Assembly: GCA_013400975.1 (NCBI GenBank)
Contig: WBMZ01009006.1
Location: 310,001-374,000, forward strand
DNA length: 64,000 bases
Direction: 5' to 3'
DNA from: Atrichornis clamosus
Taxonomy: Eukaryota; Chordata; Aves; Passeriformes; Menuridae
Numbering within the stretch: the first letter of the stretch is position 1; every line of letters begins with the position of its first letter. Made by a program: the position numbers and the translations under genes. The notes beneath the pieces were generated by a model. That model had not been told where the DNA came from, ran no database searches, and worked only from the letters and a program-made list of their open reading frames with translations. Positions 9,801 through 23,733 of this stretch are shown in pieces.

Positions 9801-12404
9801 GAGCTGTGTCACTGAAATACCGAGAGGGCTGCAGGGCAGATGGGGGGGTACTGGCAGACTTGTCTAGATGGGCAAAGCTTGTTTGCTTTGCACAAAACAT
9901 GCCTGGATGCAGTCCCTGATGCAAGTCCCAACTTTAATAAAAATCAGAACTCTGCTCTGATAAAGCTGCTGAAGAGAAAGCCATCTCTTATTCTTTAAAG
10001 CTGACCTTTCCCTTTCCCCAGCATAGTTAGATCCCTTACAAGATTTGGTACATTCAAGAAGAATTTTTAAAAAACATTTTTACAAACATGTTCTGCATGA
10101 CCGCTTCCACTAATCCTGCCGACAGGGGCGATCAATGCCTTTAAAGGAGATTTGTGGAAACCACGAAGAGTCAAATGCTGCCACTATGGAGATAAATGCC
10201 CCTTCAGTTCCTCAGCTGATGCTCACCACAACACACCTCTGCAGGGAAGGTTTTGCTCTAGACCCAGCTTATTATTAAGGTGGATCTGGAGCAGAAGTTC
10301 AGGACTGACTTGCAAAGAATCACTTCCCACCTGGCTTTATTTCTCAATAGAAAGAACTGTGCTTAAAGCACTGCTACAGCACCCTCTTACACTATACTGG
10401 ATTATTAATTCAACATTGATCCAAAGGAAACATGCACTCCACTTCTTACAGCACCCTGCTTTTGAAGGTAACCCATTCTCTCTATTGACCAGGATGAAGG
10501 TTGCTTAAATTAGCAAGAATAAATAAAACCTCAACTTCACTGAATAGCAAAGAGATTTGAAAAAAATATTCCACTTTTTCTGTTTTTCACTCAGGATCAG
10601 GATTTCAGTACACTGTCCATGATTAGCTCTTTCCATGTGAACCATTTTTACCCATCTCTTTTTCTGAACCAATGCAGGCAGTAAATAATCTGGGCAGAGG
10701 CTCCTGCACTCAAACCAGATAACAAATCAAGCTATTCAAGATTAAATGCATTACCCTGCTTCCCACTATTTTAAAGGCCAGAGTTCTATAAACCAGTGCC
10801 AGATGTTTTAATTAGCAGAAAGCAACAGCATATTCCTGCACAGCATGTTCCAGAAGGGATACTGAAGCGACAAAGTAAAAAAATCTCAACACAGAACGAA
10901 TGCATGTTTCATTATACATCTTTGACTGCTTCCCCTGCACTCTGCCCACAAGCCTGCCTTTCCTAGGACTCGTTCCAAAATATTACTTCAAGTAGATTTT
11001 GTTTTGTTCTTTACTGTTTCCTGGAAACCTTTGTAAATATATTCCACTGGCGTTTCTCAACTTCCCCCACTCAATCAATCTTTGTCCCAACCCAAATCTA
11101 TTTCACTTCATTTGAAGAAACTAACTCTACCTCCTGATCTAACAGAGACTCCAGTAGGGATGCAGCTACTGCACATCTTGTGTGTTTGAACCCTATGGAC
11201 ACAGAAGGTAAAAATTAATACTTCACCTAAAACAGTCTTACAAGAGTGTTTCTTACATGAGCCACATGTAATCCATAGGGGGATGATGCAATATGGTACA
11301 TTGGAAGCTCTGTCACTTCTCAGCTGGTGAGGATCTCAATATCAAATTTTGCAGAAGACTTGTGTGCACAGGCAAGTGTATAACAGAACAGGGATTTCTA
11401 GGGACATCATACAGAACAAGAGCAGTTTGGGCTGTTTGTTATCAAGGTGATATCACTGAGAAGAGATGACTTAGGCACTATATGTTGGAGAACGGAAAGA
11501 ATGACCATTACCTCACCAAAGACCTTATATTTTTCCTTCTAACATTCCCCATTTTGTCCTCAGCATAAGTTGCCGCATGCCTGCATGTTCAAAACTGGGG
11601 GTAGGCACTGGAATCCCCCCGATGGCTACTGGACAGGTGCAGCGTGCTTTCTGCTCCAGCACGTTGTGGTGCCACGCCTGGGGACAGCATTCACACTGTC
11701 CACACTTAGCACAGTAGGGAAATGTGTCTCAAGCTTTTACTAAAGGTTATAAATTTCTGTGGAGGATGGCTATCCCCAGGACAAGAGCTCTCCTCGACAC
11801 CAAGATTATATTGACTTTTCCACCATCTGTAGGGTTCTGACCATGTTGTTCTCTTCTTTATAGAAACCTTCACAGTTGGGGAGGCAGTTTGAAAGAGATT
11901 GGGTTGGAAAAGGAAAAGATTCAGCAAAATAATACCCTCATAAGTTGTATCTGTACTGGAAGAAATGCACAGCAAAAAGCCAATGCAACTAAAACATTTA
12001 CTACTTCCTAATAGTCCAGTATAAAGTGGAAAATCAAGAAGGACAAAGAAAACACAGAAGGTTCTGGTTAATGAAACCCATTTGGTTTCTGAAATAAGCT
12101 TAGGTTAAAATTCAGTGGTCAATTCTCACATTATGTGCTTGGAAATACAGTTTTGCACTGCTGCGTCCTTCCAGAAGTGCAGGGAGCTGGGGCAATCTGC
12201 ATACTTGTTCCTCTCCTGCCTCTCCTGCTCGTGGCCCTTGTTTGTTCCTCCCTCCATCTGCTTCAGTGGCTTATTTCTGATTTCTCCTGTCCTTTGGAGT
12301 TATCAGGAGTAAGACACAAGATTGATTCTCCAGGTCAAACTGTTCCTCATCAATTATAGTAAACAAACCAGGAACGTGTTTTCTAGCCAGTCAGTCTCCT
12401 TTCC
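6881..12404. other. Non-coding sequence, no gene seen
   Basis: About 5.5 kb in which I recognise no gene or interspersed element. A GT-rich tract sits at 9250-9350. Open frames reach 131 codons (8515-8910, plus) but overlap frames on the other strand and lack recognisable domains or convincing splice context. Confidence 0.5.
9250..9350 (+). repeat. GT-rich low-complexity tract with TTTGG units
   Basis: The plus strand shows repeated TTTGGTTT/GGTTTGG words ending in a T-rich run, and the complement reads as irregular CCAAA repeats. It is simple low-complexity sequence. Confidence 0.6.

Positions 12405-12440
<36 letters not shown>
12405..12440 (+). repeat. Compound (CT)n(CA)n microsatellite
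   Basis: About nine CT units (to 12422) pass directly into about nine CA units (12423-12440). The junction is perfect, as in young compound microsatellites. Confidence 0.95.
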
Positions 12441-15400
12441 GATGTCCTTCTACTTCCAAGGAAAACAGGAGCTGAAACGGGTCAATTTGTTATTTTCTCT
12501 TTAAAGACAACCATAGTCACATTTCTCCAATTTAATAACTCCTACGAGAGATGGCATTTCTTGATGAGAAACAATACCAGGTATTGATACAAACAGATAG
12601 GATTAGAGATACAAAAATCTAAATCCATTTCTGGCAACTTGTATTTATTTACTTCAGGTTTTGGTTCACTTCAGGAGAAAGGATTAGGGGCACATGGAAA
12701 GAATAGCAAATTGAGATGATGATGATTTTTTAATCAGAAAACCAGTGGCACAGAGATTGACTTCCAAAATGGCTATGAGGAAATACCTGAAAGAAGGGGT
12801 GAGGCAGAATGAAAGACAGAGAGAGAGAACAAGAAAACAAAAAAAGGCATTAATTCCTAATCTTCTTTCCCTTTCTTTCCTTAGCTGCTTACAGCACAGC
12901 CTTTTCCCTCAGCAGCTCCCCATAGCTCCAGCCATCTCTGTGTGGAAGTTTTTCACCAGTAGTCCCCATCTCGTTCAGCAGAGAGGTCTATACTCCGTCC
13001 CTTCAGACGGAGCTGCACCGGTGCGTGAATCCCTGCAGATGGGTGGCACAAGGCTGGCACAGTGGCTGGCTGGCACAGTGCTGCCATCATGCAGCCAGCA
13101 GCACCCACAGCCTGGTTCTGCCCACGGTTAATGGTGTAGGCACAGGGTGCTCCTCACTCACAAACACTCAGTTGTTTATGGTCCTGGGAGATCCAAAGGT
13201 AGGCCCATTCCGTCCCTCCCTTCTGTGAAGAGACACATCCGTCTTTGGGGAAAGGGGTCTCCTCTCACCTTTTCAAAAGACCAGCAGTGGTTTCCAATCA
13301 CAGCGAGCTGTTACATCTCGGATGCTTTCACTACTGCAGCACAAAACCATTACATTCTATTTCTGTGCCAACAGCTTCCAGAGAAAATGGCATTACAATC
13401 ACATTTTACTGAGTCCAGCCAGCTTCTGTCTTCTCCCTGACCACAAGGCAAAGCCAATGTCCAGTTTCATCTAAGACAAGACTGTCTGCACAACCCTGAG
13501 AATGTTGGTGCCACCGCATGTGAAACATTACAGCATCCCAACGCAACATCTCAGCTCATGATAGAGCTGAGTCCTTTGATCTTCAGCCTTTAGAAGGTTG
13601 TTAAAGATAATAACTACATTTTTAAAAATGTAACTCACATGCAGGATCTAGACACCTTTCTGACAAGGCAAGAAGGAGAAGGCAGGACCACTGCACAGCT
13701 GAATTCCCTTCTGGAATAATGAAGGCCAACAAGGATCCAAGATCAAAACCATACTGAGTAGTGATAAGCTGCAAAACCACTATGAAAAAAACACATCCCC
13801 TCAGACCATCCAGAGCAGCGGGAAATGGACAACCCAAGAAATAACTACCAAATCCCAGCTCTCTCCACCATCACCATCACTCAGATGCTGAAAATTGGCA
13901 TGGGCTTCAACAGCAGACTATCTGTCATCATCATCACAACCAAAACTCTCTTCCCCAACACTTATGGTCTGACTCTTTAGTCCTTTTTAGAAATCCTTTG
14001 TATTTTGACCACTAGCATGAAAGACTAGACTCTTGCTATGGTCTGTCTTGTCTCAGAGGGCCTCTGAGTTCTTTGACCATACAAATGCCTGCCTTACTGG
14101 TATATGCAATTTCCATGAGAATCAAGCATGTGAATTTGAGGGATCCTTAACAGATGATAGTGATGCTCAAATAAGGTTTCTTATAAATATTAAACTAGTG
14201 TGCTATTAAATACACACCAAAAGTGAAGGATATCTGTGAGGCTCCATAACCTTTCTAAATGGAGAAGCTTGTTTTAAAGCCACAGAGAAGTCTACAAGAG
14301 TAAAACCCTGAAAACTAAACAAGTCCTGACTCCAGACTTTTCCTGAGTTTTATGTCTTTTTTTTCCCCCTTTCTTCCTTTCATTTAATAATAAAAAAATT
14401 AATAAGTAGAATGTTCTGTAGTAACTTTGAAAGAAGTAATTTAATAAAAAAAATTCAGAGTGCCTCGAGTTAATTTAATTCAATCCTAGGCTCATGCTGC
14501 TGCCAAATTGCACATTTCAAAACTGCATAGCCAAAGAACTTTAGGTGCCCTCTGAGAACGCCTGAAGTGAAAGAAAAGGCAGAGGAAAAAAAACCATGAA
14601 AGCAAATTAAGGCAAATACCTTGTTGGGGATTGGAGGCAAAAGAGAACAAAGAGAAGGAAGAGGAAGTTTCAAGTAATGTGCGAGTGATTTAGTGCTTAA
14701 GAACAATAGTTGGGTAGAAGTGTTGCCCAGCATTTATTTAATTATTTAACACCCTCTGAAGGGAAGATGGAGCAGGTCAGGCCAGTAAAGAAGAGGAAAG
14801 CTCATCAGTAAAGAATAATTATCTTGCAAAATGAAAATATAGCATAGCAATAGAAACCTGAGGGTCAGGGCTTAAAGAGGGAGCATTCAGGGCACTCTGG
14901 ACTAAATTTTTGCATAGGATGTATTCAGCAAGGGTCTTCAGACACCCATCCTGGGACATGATCCAGTCTGGAGATGGTGAACACACATTATGGGTCTTAT
15001 TCACTCCCGCTGAGGCAAAACCACAATAAAAGCAGGACTGATTACAGTAAGTTGTTAGCTGGCGTCTGAGGTAGCTAAGAAGCCATAGTGGACAACTAGT
15101 AGGCAAGAAAACATCATAGGAATGTTCAGCTATAACTCAATGCTGTAATGTCCTAATATCTACACCAGAAAGAGTCTGGAAATTAAGAGGTAGGGTGCAA
15201 CTTTGGTCTCATAATTTTGCTCTGGAAAAACAATGCATGATGATACATTACCAAGCCAAGATGTTTTTCACCAGTCCTGTCTGTCCACAGAAGTCCCTGG
15301 ATCACATTGCCACCCTATTGTCCTTCTATTTCATTTGCAAAACCTTGTATTCAGAAATCTGCCACCTCAGACACAATTTTTAAGGTAGGAATAGTGTTGC

Positions 15401-16540
15401 TAGCATGTAACTTGCTCCATCTCACAACTGCCACAGCTAAGCAGACCTTCCCATCATCACTTCTGTCCTCTCTGGCCCCTGGGCCCCTCTTGGTGTCATC
15501 TGTCACTTTACAGCAGCGGGGTTTAGGTGTTAGACCCTTCCGAACAGGGAGTGTTGATTATTGTGTGTGCCAACATTCCTCTTTGTTCTCAAAGCTTATG
15601 GAAAGGGTTATGACATGGCTGCCAGTAATTCCAGAGGACTGGATTTGATGACCCAAAGAGGTCTTTTGGAGCCCTACGCTCCTAATCACATTTCTTCTAC
15701 TATTACTATTGGTTCTAATCTTATTGTTTACTTCTTTGAGAAGGTGAAGGTAAATTCCACTGGCTTCCTTCAAGTTCAAGGTTACAGCAGCTCTGCTTGA
15801 AAAAGTATTACATCCTAAATAAGCAATACAGTTTTGTCCAAAGGCCTTAGACTGTCTGCTGTGATTTCCTCTTAAGGAGGATACAAGTTAAGCTGGATGT
15901 CATTGGAAAGTCAGTACTTTCAACAAGATTTTTGATAAAGCCACATAATTAACAAACGACCTTGATGTTATCATACCAACTGGGCACATTTTCCATTGTC
16001 ACAAATACCTCAGCTACGATCAGAAGATTTTCCAGCATTCTTTTTATATATGTGTAAAAATACATGAACAAAGAGAAAGAGAACATTGATAAATATATAT
16101 GTATATATATATATAAAGTACATAGAATCAGTGCTTCCTTGCTCATACTGTTTCTCTTCTATTTTGCTTTTTTAAAAATCTACTTGTTTCATATTTTGTA
16201 TCTTTCACAGTCTACTTCTCCCATATCCTATCTGCTTCTTTAGAAAATTATGTTGATTACCCAAGTTCTTCAAATGTAAAGGCTTCAACAGGAAACATTG
16301 CTTCCAGGTAAAACAACAACAAAAAAGAAAAGGTGCAAACTTGGTCCCAGCTTCACCCCATTTTATACAATCTTTGCATCCCCTCCACTCCACATGCTGA
16401 TGACTTGATTGCAACTTAGAACTTGCTCTTTCTGAACTATATCAAACTTAATTTCCATGAACAACCAATATTATGCAACAGACTGAGTTTCAGTAAAATA
16501 GATTTATAATACACACACTAGTATTTACTGGCTTTTCTAA
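12441..16540. other. Non-coding sequence, no gene seen
   Basis: I see no supported gene. A 13-bp word (GGCTGGCACAGTG) occurs twice with a 16-bp period at 13052-13080, CAT-rich low complexity lies near 13862-13940, and a TA microsatellite is annotated separately. Open frames up to about 128 codons (12745-13131, plus) show no family features. Confidence 0.5.
16091..16115. repeat. (TA)n microsatellite
   Basis: About twelve TA units interrupted once by TG. Confidence 0.85.
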
Positions 16541-16544
16541 TATT

Positions 16545-16830
16545 TACTGTGGTATCCAAAAGGGCTTTACATGCATCTCTCAAGTTATCCCCCCATTTGG
16601 CATCTAGGGAACAGAAGTCCATATCCTCTAAGATAATTAGATACTTAATGATCTACGTGTCTATTTACTTTTTGAGGATCTCAGCTGCAGAGAATATTAA
16701 GCGACTTACCCAAATGTCATACAAAAAGGTTGCAGTAGTGTCTTAAAAAAAAAAAAAAATCACAACAGAACCAGAAACCAATCTCCTAAATCCATATACT
16801 TTGTCTTAACTACTATCCTTGTGAATTACA
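16545..16830 (-). repeat. Near full-length but eroded MIR-like SINE, interrupted
   Basis: Read on the plus strand, the parts come in reverse-MIR order. First is the tail side ('GGCTTTACATGCATCTCTCA', then 'CCCCATTTGGCATCTAGGGA'), then the core ('ATTAAGCGACTTACCCAAAT', 'CATACAAAAAGGTTGCAGTA'), then the tRNA-like head ('AGAACCAGAAACCAATCTCC', 'CTTAACTACTATCCTTG'). About 50 bp of unmatched sequence (16625-16680) and an A15 run (16745-16759) interrupt it. It is the most complete MIR relic in the window. Word order across nearly the whole element makes chance unlikely. Confidence 0.6.
16745..16759 (+). repeat. A15 homopolymer
   Basis: Fifteen consecutive A residues inside the MIR-like element, between its core and head. 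Confidence 0.95.
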
Positions 16831-17879
16831 CTGTTATATAATGTAATTAGAAGAAAATAGCAAGTTCTATTCTAGGAACTTCTAATCAGCGACAAGCACT
16901 GCACTCCTAACGATCTCATTAGAAAAGAAATGCATAATTGCACGGTAGCACCATCGAACAAACTACACCTCCAGCCAGAGGGGCAGCCCTTTCCCACATA
17001 GACAGCACAACTTTGAGTAAGACCACTTCTGCTATAGGTGCATCAAAAACACTCACAAGTAAGAAGCGATAAGATCTTGTCACTTCTAAATATGAGGTAA
17101 GGGTTTTAACAAAGTAAAAGAAGGAAAGGAAAACTCTATTACCAAGGTATTGTTTATTGCGGGTAAAGACTAAGCTCGTGCTTTGCTGCTGTTCTTGAGT
17201 GCAGCAGTTTTATAAGCAAAGCCTACTTCCAATAGGAATAGACCTAGAGACTTTAGTGGCACCTTGGATTTTGATCCAGCTTTGCAAATACATTCATATT
17301 CAGTAATCACTTCATACGTTTTATTTGTACCTGCCTATTCTTAGCTTGCACCTTTCAAAGGAAGCACCTCAATGCAACAATAAATTAAAGAGCCCAATCT
17401 TTCTGCCCTGTTTTACAGGTTTGGTACAGCTCAGGCCACTCACCACATGCTTGATGCTACAGTGAATGCTATGACCCAACCCTAGCAGAGGGTGAAAAAG
17501 CCAGAAGAGGGAGTTGGCCCCGACTTCCAGTGACAGAGCACACACCTGGCATCACCAACAGCAGCCACTGTAGACCATGCCTGAGTTGTAAAGCCTGATG
17601 TAGCTTTCAAGACCTCCAAAATGTGAGGGCAGTGTGGTCTAGATTTTATATTTGAAGTTATCACTGGATGTAATGCATCACTCTCCTCAGAAGGTCCTGC
17701 TTCAGCAGGTCCTCTTCAGGAAAGAGTGAGCTCCAGCAGCAGGGATCTACAACTATGGGGTAACAGGGAAGTCCTGCAAGATTCCTATGCAGTAATGATA
17801 AGTAACTCATGGCACATGAGGAGACAGTTTAAGGTTCTCAAAACAGACGTAGTAACTGCTGAACGATATTTGCAGCTCT

Positions 17880-17990
17880 TTCACAGTTTCCTCTGCTAGC
17901 ATCAGCAAACTCCTACTTGAGTGTGCCACTCTGTAAAATGGGAATTTTACAGCTCCACAGGGAAGATGTGAAGGAGTAAAGCACCAAAGC
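17880..17990 (+). repeat. MIR-like core fragment
   Basis: 'CCACTCTGTAAAATGGGAAT' followed by 'CCACAGGGAAGATGTGAAGG' and 'GTAAAGCACC' resembles the MIR core and tail ('ctgtaaaatggggat...cacagggttgttgtgagga...gtaaagc'). It is diverged and the upstream limit is unclear. Confidence 0.45.
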
Positions 17991-18887
17991 GAGGAGTTAG
18001 GCGTCTAAAAGCTTTATTGATCCAGGTCTGAGTATACCGTATTATTGGACTCTATGTTAGGTCATATCTGGAAGCCTAAGAAAAGCAGCCGTAAGAGGCA
18101 GCAACAGGATTGAACTTTAAAGTAAGGAAAGAATATAAGAAAAACCATGAACTGAAATGTTTTAACCTATGAAGGCAAGGACAAGAAGTGGTTAAGAGGG
18201 GATTTTGCTTAAGCATGGAGAAGAAAATCTTAAGAGATACAAATCACGACTGCTGATGATTCTGTTTTCCTCCTGACACAGATAATGGGATAAGTGGGCA
18301 TGCATGGAAATCACAGAAAGGAGAATTTCTTGAGGAGATGAAAGCCTTTCACAATGCCGGCTCTGTTATACCATTTTTCGCTGTGCCTCCTGCTGGGAAA
18401 GGCTGGGAGTACAGCTACCCTCAGCTCCTCCACAGCCCGCTGGAGCAGCTGGGAGCATGCCTATGCCCGGGAACATGCCCTAAGCCCTCATCTGCCCACC
18501 TCAGCAATCAACCAGGCTTGGACCCGCTTCGAGACATCCCCCAGCTGCCTCTCCCACTGCATTTCCTAACACACTCTTCACAGGAAGAGGCAATGAGGGA
18601 GGGGAGTAACGAGGAGGTCTCACCCTGCTCACCCCATCTGGGATGTGCAGGCCCTGAAGGAGGAGTGTGCTCAAGGGCCCTGGTGCCCTGGTCCTGTCTC
18701 TGCTGGCTAAAGGGAGGTGCTGAGGCTGCAACAGGCTCTGAGGGAGTCTCCTGCATACTACTCCTCATGCAGAAGAAGGCACAGAGTGAATAAAGCAGCG
18801 TCTTCCTGCACTGGGCAAGCCAACGTCACAGCTCATTCACTGATGTGTGAAACCCAAATCTTTATGAGGCTCCACTTGTTCTTCTTC

Positions 18888-18902
18888 TTTTTTTTTTTTT
18901 TT
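18888..18902 (+). repeat. T15 homopolymer
   Basis: Fifteen consecutive T residues, preceded by CTTCTTC. Confidence 0.95.
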
Positions 18903-19899
18903 CCTCTAAATTCTCCCCACCCCCAGTCACTCTCCCTCTTTTTTGAACGTTGCCATGGAAACTGCATCTGGTTTCCATTCTCTGTCTTTCCGTCATGTCC
19001 CTGATCAGAGTCAGAGGCAGCATCGAAGAGACATTGATCATTCATGCAATGAACTAGCCCCGCGGGAACCAGGCTGGCCTGTAACCCCCGGCCTCCCAAC
19101 CACCACCTTCCTCATGGAGAAGGTCCCATTTTACTGTTCCTTGGACAAGTTTAATTAAAATGAAGTGGGAACAGGCCCTTTAAGGCACCATCCTTCAGAG
19201 GGTCATGGGAAATGTCTGCAAAAACACACACCTCAAGCCCTTACATAGCTTTGTCAGGAGATGCTGGGGTTATTCCCATGTCCCTGTACACATTGAAGTC
19301 TACCCCCAGCTGGCTACAGAGAAGCCTGTGAGACTGATCTGCTACTTCTCTTTGAAAGGTAATCCATACCCCATCACCTGCCCCGTTCCCTCCTGAGGCT
19401 GCTAGAGCAGAGATGCTCTTTTTTGGGACTTGCATTAGACCACATAGACTGGCAAGCCTAGGGCTGAAAGATACACATGACACCTCCTAGCCAATACACC
19501 TGCAGTGTTGCTCTTCTGTGCCTTGCCACTGCTGACTGAATTCTCATCACTCCTCCTAATGGAAGAGAGTATGAGTGGAGTAACTACCAAACCCAGAGAC
19601 AGCTGTCCCAACACAAGAAGTCAGAAGAGCACCATTTCCAGCAGGAAGCGATTTCGGATGGCAAGCAACAAGAAAAACAAAAGGCCAAAAACAGGGAAGG
19701 TGCATCAGTAAAGACAAAGCAACCTCGAAGGAAGGAAGAAAGGATGAAAAAATGTTGAAACAGGACCAAGAGAAAGACTGGCCTGGTTTTTTAATTTCAG
19801 CTTGCTGCTAGCTGAATCCCTTTTCCTCCAGCCTCCTCCCACCACCTCCCTGAAGGGTATCATTGCCTCCTAATACACTGATGTGCCAAGGAGCCCTCT

Positions 19900-20010
19900 G
19901 ACAGCTCTCTATTAATTAACTTCATGCCGATACAAATTTTATTTAAAGTTAAAAAAATCAAATTCACATTGATCCACCTTCAGTGCTCCATCTGGCTGCC
20001 AATCAATGGC
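19900..20010. promoter_or_regulatory. Candidate conserved non-coding element
   Basis: Holds 'CTATTAATTAACTTCATGCC', 'ATTTTATTTAAAGTTAAAAA' and 'GCCAATCAATGG' (a CCAAT/PBX-like word). The mix of homeodomain-type TAAT words with unique flanks resembles a conserved element. Conservation is untested. Confidence 0.2.
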
Positions 20011-23000
20011 TGCTTGGCTTTACCTGACAGGGGAATAGATCTCTCAGCTGCACACAGAAGGGGGCAGTTGGGAAGTGGGAAATAAAAGCACTGTCTTTGG
20101 ACCTCTCCCACATCATACACCCATGCTGGAGGAAGCTATATCAGCATCCCTTCTCCTTCCCTGATTTTTCTGCATCCTCCAATTTCTCTGCAGACCTCCC
20201 ACTCCTGACAGTATGAGGTCCTCTGGGTCCCATTGTCCCAGCCCAGGAAGGGGCTTTTCTCATATGGCAGCCTAGGCTAAAAGCTTATACAATGCACAGG
20301 ACTCAGTGGAGACAAAAGAGGGATGAATTGGCCCCCTGCATTCAGACTTCTGACAAGATTTACTGGATTTCTCAATGGCAATTGTCATTTTACTCTCAGA
20401 GGGAAAAGCTTTGTCTCTTTCCCTTCCCTCTGCCCCAAGAATCGATACAGCTTCTACAGAGAACAGCCTTTCCCAAACAATGCTTTGTCTCTTAGGCTTG
20501 TCTGCAGTAAGAAAATTGGTAAGCAGGTTGGTTTTTTTTTTCCTGCTCTGCAAGGAGTAAAATAAGATGCTGGATAGGAAACATAACACACGCATCATTA
20601 CCTAAGGACCAGAGAGGAGTTGCTGGTCCCACAGTGTCTACACTGTGGTTTTTAAGGTTACTAGATGTTGTCAGTCAAGGCAAATGGCTTAGCTCTGGTT
20701 GAGTTTGGCTAGCATATGCCAACACAGACTTCAAGTTGGCCTTTCTCCTAATGTTTAAAGTTAGATGACTCATCTGTGACCCAGGAAGGAGCTGAAGATG
20801 CATTACCTTGCGTCTTTACACTGTGAGAAAGGTCATTTTACAAGCAGTTAGAGTGTACTCTTTCTAAATCCCTCCTTGAAAAATAATCATATTTCTCCAC
20901 TAGAGGCAAAGCTTTCAGCTTGCCAGTATGGCACTGAGGGGGCTTAATGTTTTGATACCGAGATTCTATAGTCTCACAGCTCAGGAGCTCCAGTGCTAGA
21001 GCAAGCATGGGCAATACTGAAACAGACTATTTTGGCAAAAATATCCAGCTTTAACCATCATGAGGAAGATGTAGAGAGAAGATACCAAGCTTGCCCTGGG
21101 TAGCACCTTTGAAGTCATCACTAAAATTCGTTGAACTTGCTGGTGACATGTCCTTCTCCAAAGGAGTTCTTCCATTCCTGTCAACCAACAAGCCCTGCTC
21201 ATTTAAGGAGGGCATCCAACCTCCAGGCTTAATGCCTGACACGGACAAGTCCTCACATGCACCCACACATGTATTTCACTGTCTTAAAAGACAGTTCCGT
21301 ACTGGCTTACACATAACAGCTTCTATTTCTGGGTGAGCAGCAAGAGGAAGGATAAATCCTCTACCCCTGCCAAAACCAAACCATATGACCTGGGGAAATA
21401 TGTCAGCCTATTTGTCTAATTTAGATGATGCTGGGCACACACACTGGTGGGTGTACCTATAAACCTAATACAAGCTGCAACAGAGGAGGCTGGATCCCCC
21501 TCAAATAGGAGTCTAAGTGCTTGTTGTACACTGTAACAGCATGGCTTGTGCAATTTCACCAGGAATACTTGCAGTCCTTAAGGCTGAATAAACACAATGC
21601 AGGCTTGAAACACAGAGAGAGAAAATGAACAGGCAGGAGAAACAGAGGACTGTTAGGCTTATTATATCCTTGGTTCCTGGAAAAACACATTACCAACTTG
21701 ATTCTCATGCTTGCTAAGAAATGTTTTGGACTGATTTTGGTAACACAGAATCCTCTCATTGCAAATAAAGTAATTCTGAAGCTTGTGACCTATTTTATGA
21801 TGGTAGATATCAAAATCCTTATCATCTAACCCACTCTGACACTTGCTTTCCTATGAAATAGAAGAGGAAGCCACAGAAAGTTTGCTTCAGAAATGGATTC
21901 TGAGTTCCGGATGGGCCAAGTGGGAAAATTTGTACTGATTATTCTCCAGCAGACTGGAGTTTGAAGCAGGATGGGATTTGGAAGCAGCTCTAGAAAGGAT
22001 TTTGGAGGAAGAAGCTTTGTAACAGGAGTTGTTGAAAACCCAGTGGGTTCTCAGGAAAAGAACTGTGCCCACAACTAGCCCACGTGGGCACTGCTTTGTC
22101 TCTCTTTGCTTGGTAGCACAAGCATTAAGTTTGTTTTGAGGCTTTATCCAGGCATAGCTCAACTCTGGGTCACAGGCTCCCTGCATTTGGTGAAAGTACT
22201 TTAAACATCTAAAATCATCAGGATCTCAAGTTCCATCTGGTGGCCATCTCACTCCAAAGACACCACAGTTGATATCTGAAGATAAGATGATCCACAGAGC
22301 TCAGTCCTGCAGCAATACTGTAGCACTTTGTATCCTGAAATGCCTTTCTAGTTTAGCATTTTCATTGCCAGAGTGAAGATTAAAGCACAGCAAAATTTAA
22401 GTAATTTTTTTAAGATAAAAGGAAAAGACCCACGGAAAAGCAGGAAGCTCAAATTCCAGCTTCCAAGCCCCAGGTTAGGGTTTTGTCCTGCCTCTTCCAT
22501 GGTCTGAATCTGGCTCCTATATCCCACTTGAGACACGTGCAAGGTAGCTGCGAATGCAACTGAGTGCTACAGAACTGAGCCAACACATTACCCACAACCT
22601 TTCTCACACCTATCTCTCCAGGCCTCTCTCTGACCCCTCTTCCTTTCTTGTTTGCTCTTTGTCCACTTTCCCAGGGTCTCTTTTTGCTTCTCTCTCATCT
22701 TGCAAGGACGAAGATACACACCATCTATGCAGAACTAGAAAAGTAATATCCACAGGCTGCTGAACTTATTAGGAAGCAAACAGCCACAGCAAAGGCAACA
22801 GCCCTGGCCCTCACAAACCTGCCTTCAGACAACAAATCAAAGGCACTTAAGCTGGCATTAAACCACCTTGGGCTTTTGGAGCTTCCTGGCAGAAAAATAA
22901 AAGCTGGAAGAGAAAAGGGAAAAAAGGAAAAGAGTGAGGTAAGCAGGGAAAAAAATGCCAAACCCCACAGGTAAACTAAAGAAGTCAGAGGGACAACACA

Positions 23001-23454
23001 TCTATGCCTTCAGTGTTTGCTTTGATAAACATCACTCTCCACATGGACTCTGAGGAACCACCATCCACTCCCCTCATGCCCCTCTTTCGTCCCCTCCTGT
23101 CTCCTTCCCCCATTCCCTCAGACACAGGCAGCACTGTGCCTCCCTGCCTTCACTCCTCTTTCAAACACGCTTTTTCCTCTTTCTGTCCAGCAACCCTTAC
23201 CCCTTAATTCCACCCTGGTCTTGGGCTCTTTTTCTTTCTCAGGCCTTGATAGAAAGGAGCAGGTCTAAAATTAGGTGCTGTTCAGTCCCAAATTGCTGAC
23301 CCTTGGGGGCAGGGACTGCTGTATGCGCTTACAGCGTCCCCATCACCACTTAATGCCTTTTGATATTGCTACAGGAAACACATCTAAAGCCAGAAGGGGT
23401 CATTTGGGCTAATACAACTTCCAGGATAACATGGACTGGAAAGCAACTCACTCA

Positions 23455-23640
23455 GCAGTTCCAGCACTCTGTGGAAAAAGTTGTTTGCTTTACATCATCT
23501 CTCAGAAGGGTATCCAGAGTTGACTAAAAGATTCCAGCTGAAGGACTGTCTACCATAAACCCAGTCAGACCAGCTGGTATCATCCTTTTAAACTTCTGCT
23601 TCATCTTTAGTATAAATTTGTCTGCCTTCAGCTTCTGATC
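23455..23640 (-). repeat. L3/CR1-like ancient LINE relic
   Basis: Plus-strand words 'TTCCAGCACTCTGTGGAAAA', 'TTTTAAACTTCTGCTTCATC' and 'TATAAATTTGTCTGCCTTCA' followed by 'GCTTCTGATC' match the reverse complement of the L3/CR1 region seen in other amniotes ('cattccagtgctctgtgaaaaag...taaatttgtctgccttcagcttc'). It is strongly diverged with approximate limits. Confidence 0.4.
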
Positions 23641-23733
23641 AGCATATATCATTATGCTTATGCCTAAAATCATCATACTGTCAGGACTTGTCAAAACCTT
23701 TCTTTCTGTTTAGGAAAAATTCCTCAAGTTCAC

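Larger units (their letters stand above)
17991..23450. other. Non-coding sequence, no gene seen
   Basis: About 5.5 kb without a supported gene. It holds T-runs (18888-18902), one candidate regulatory block (19900-20010) and otherwise unremarkable sequence. The 151-codon frame at 18338-18793 (plus) overlaps 71-, 76- and 86-codon frames in other phases in GC-richer DNA and shows no domain. Confidence 0.5.

Noticed and set aside
18338..18793. 151-codon open frame (plus)
   Set aside because: Overlaps frames in other phases and on the other strand in GC-richer sequence; no domain, no signal peptide or splice support.
22239..22252. CATCTGGTGGCCAT, CTCF-like
   Set aside because: Several mismatches to the core motif.
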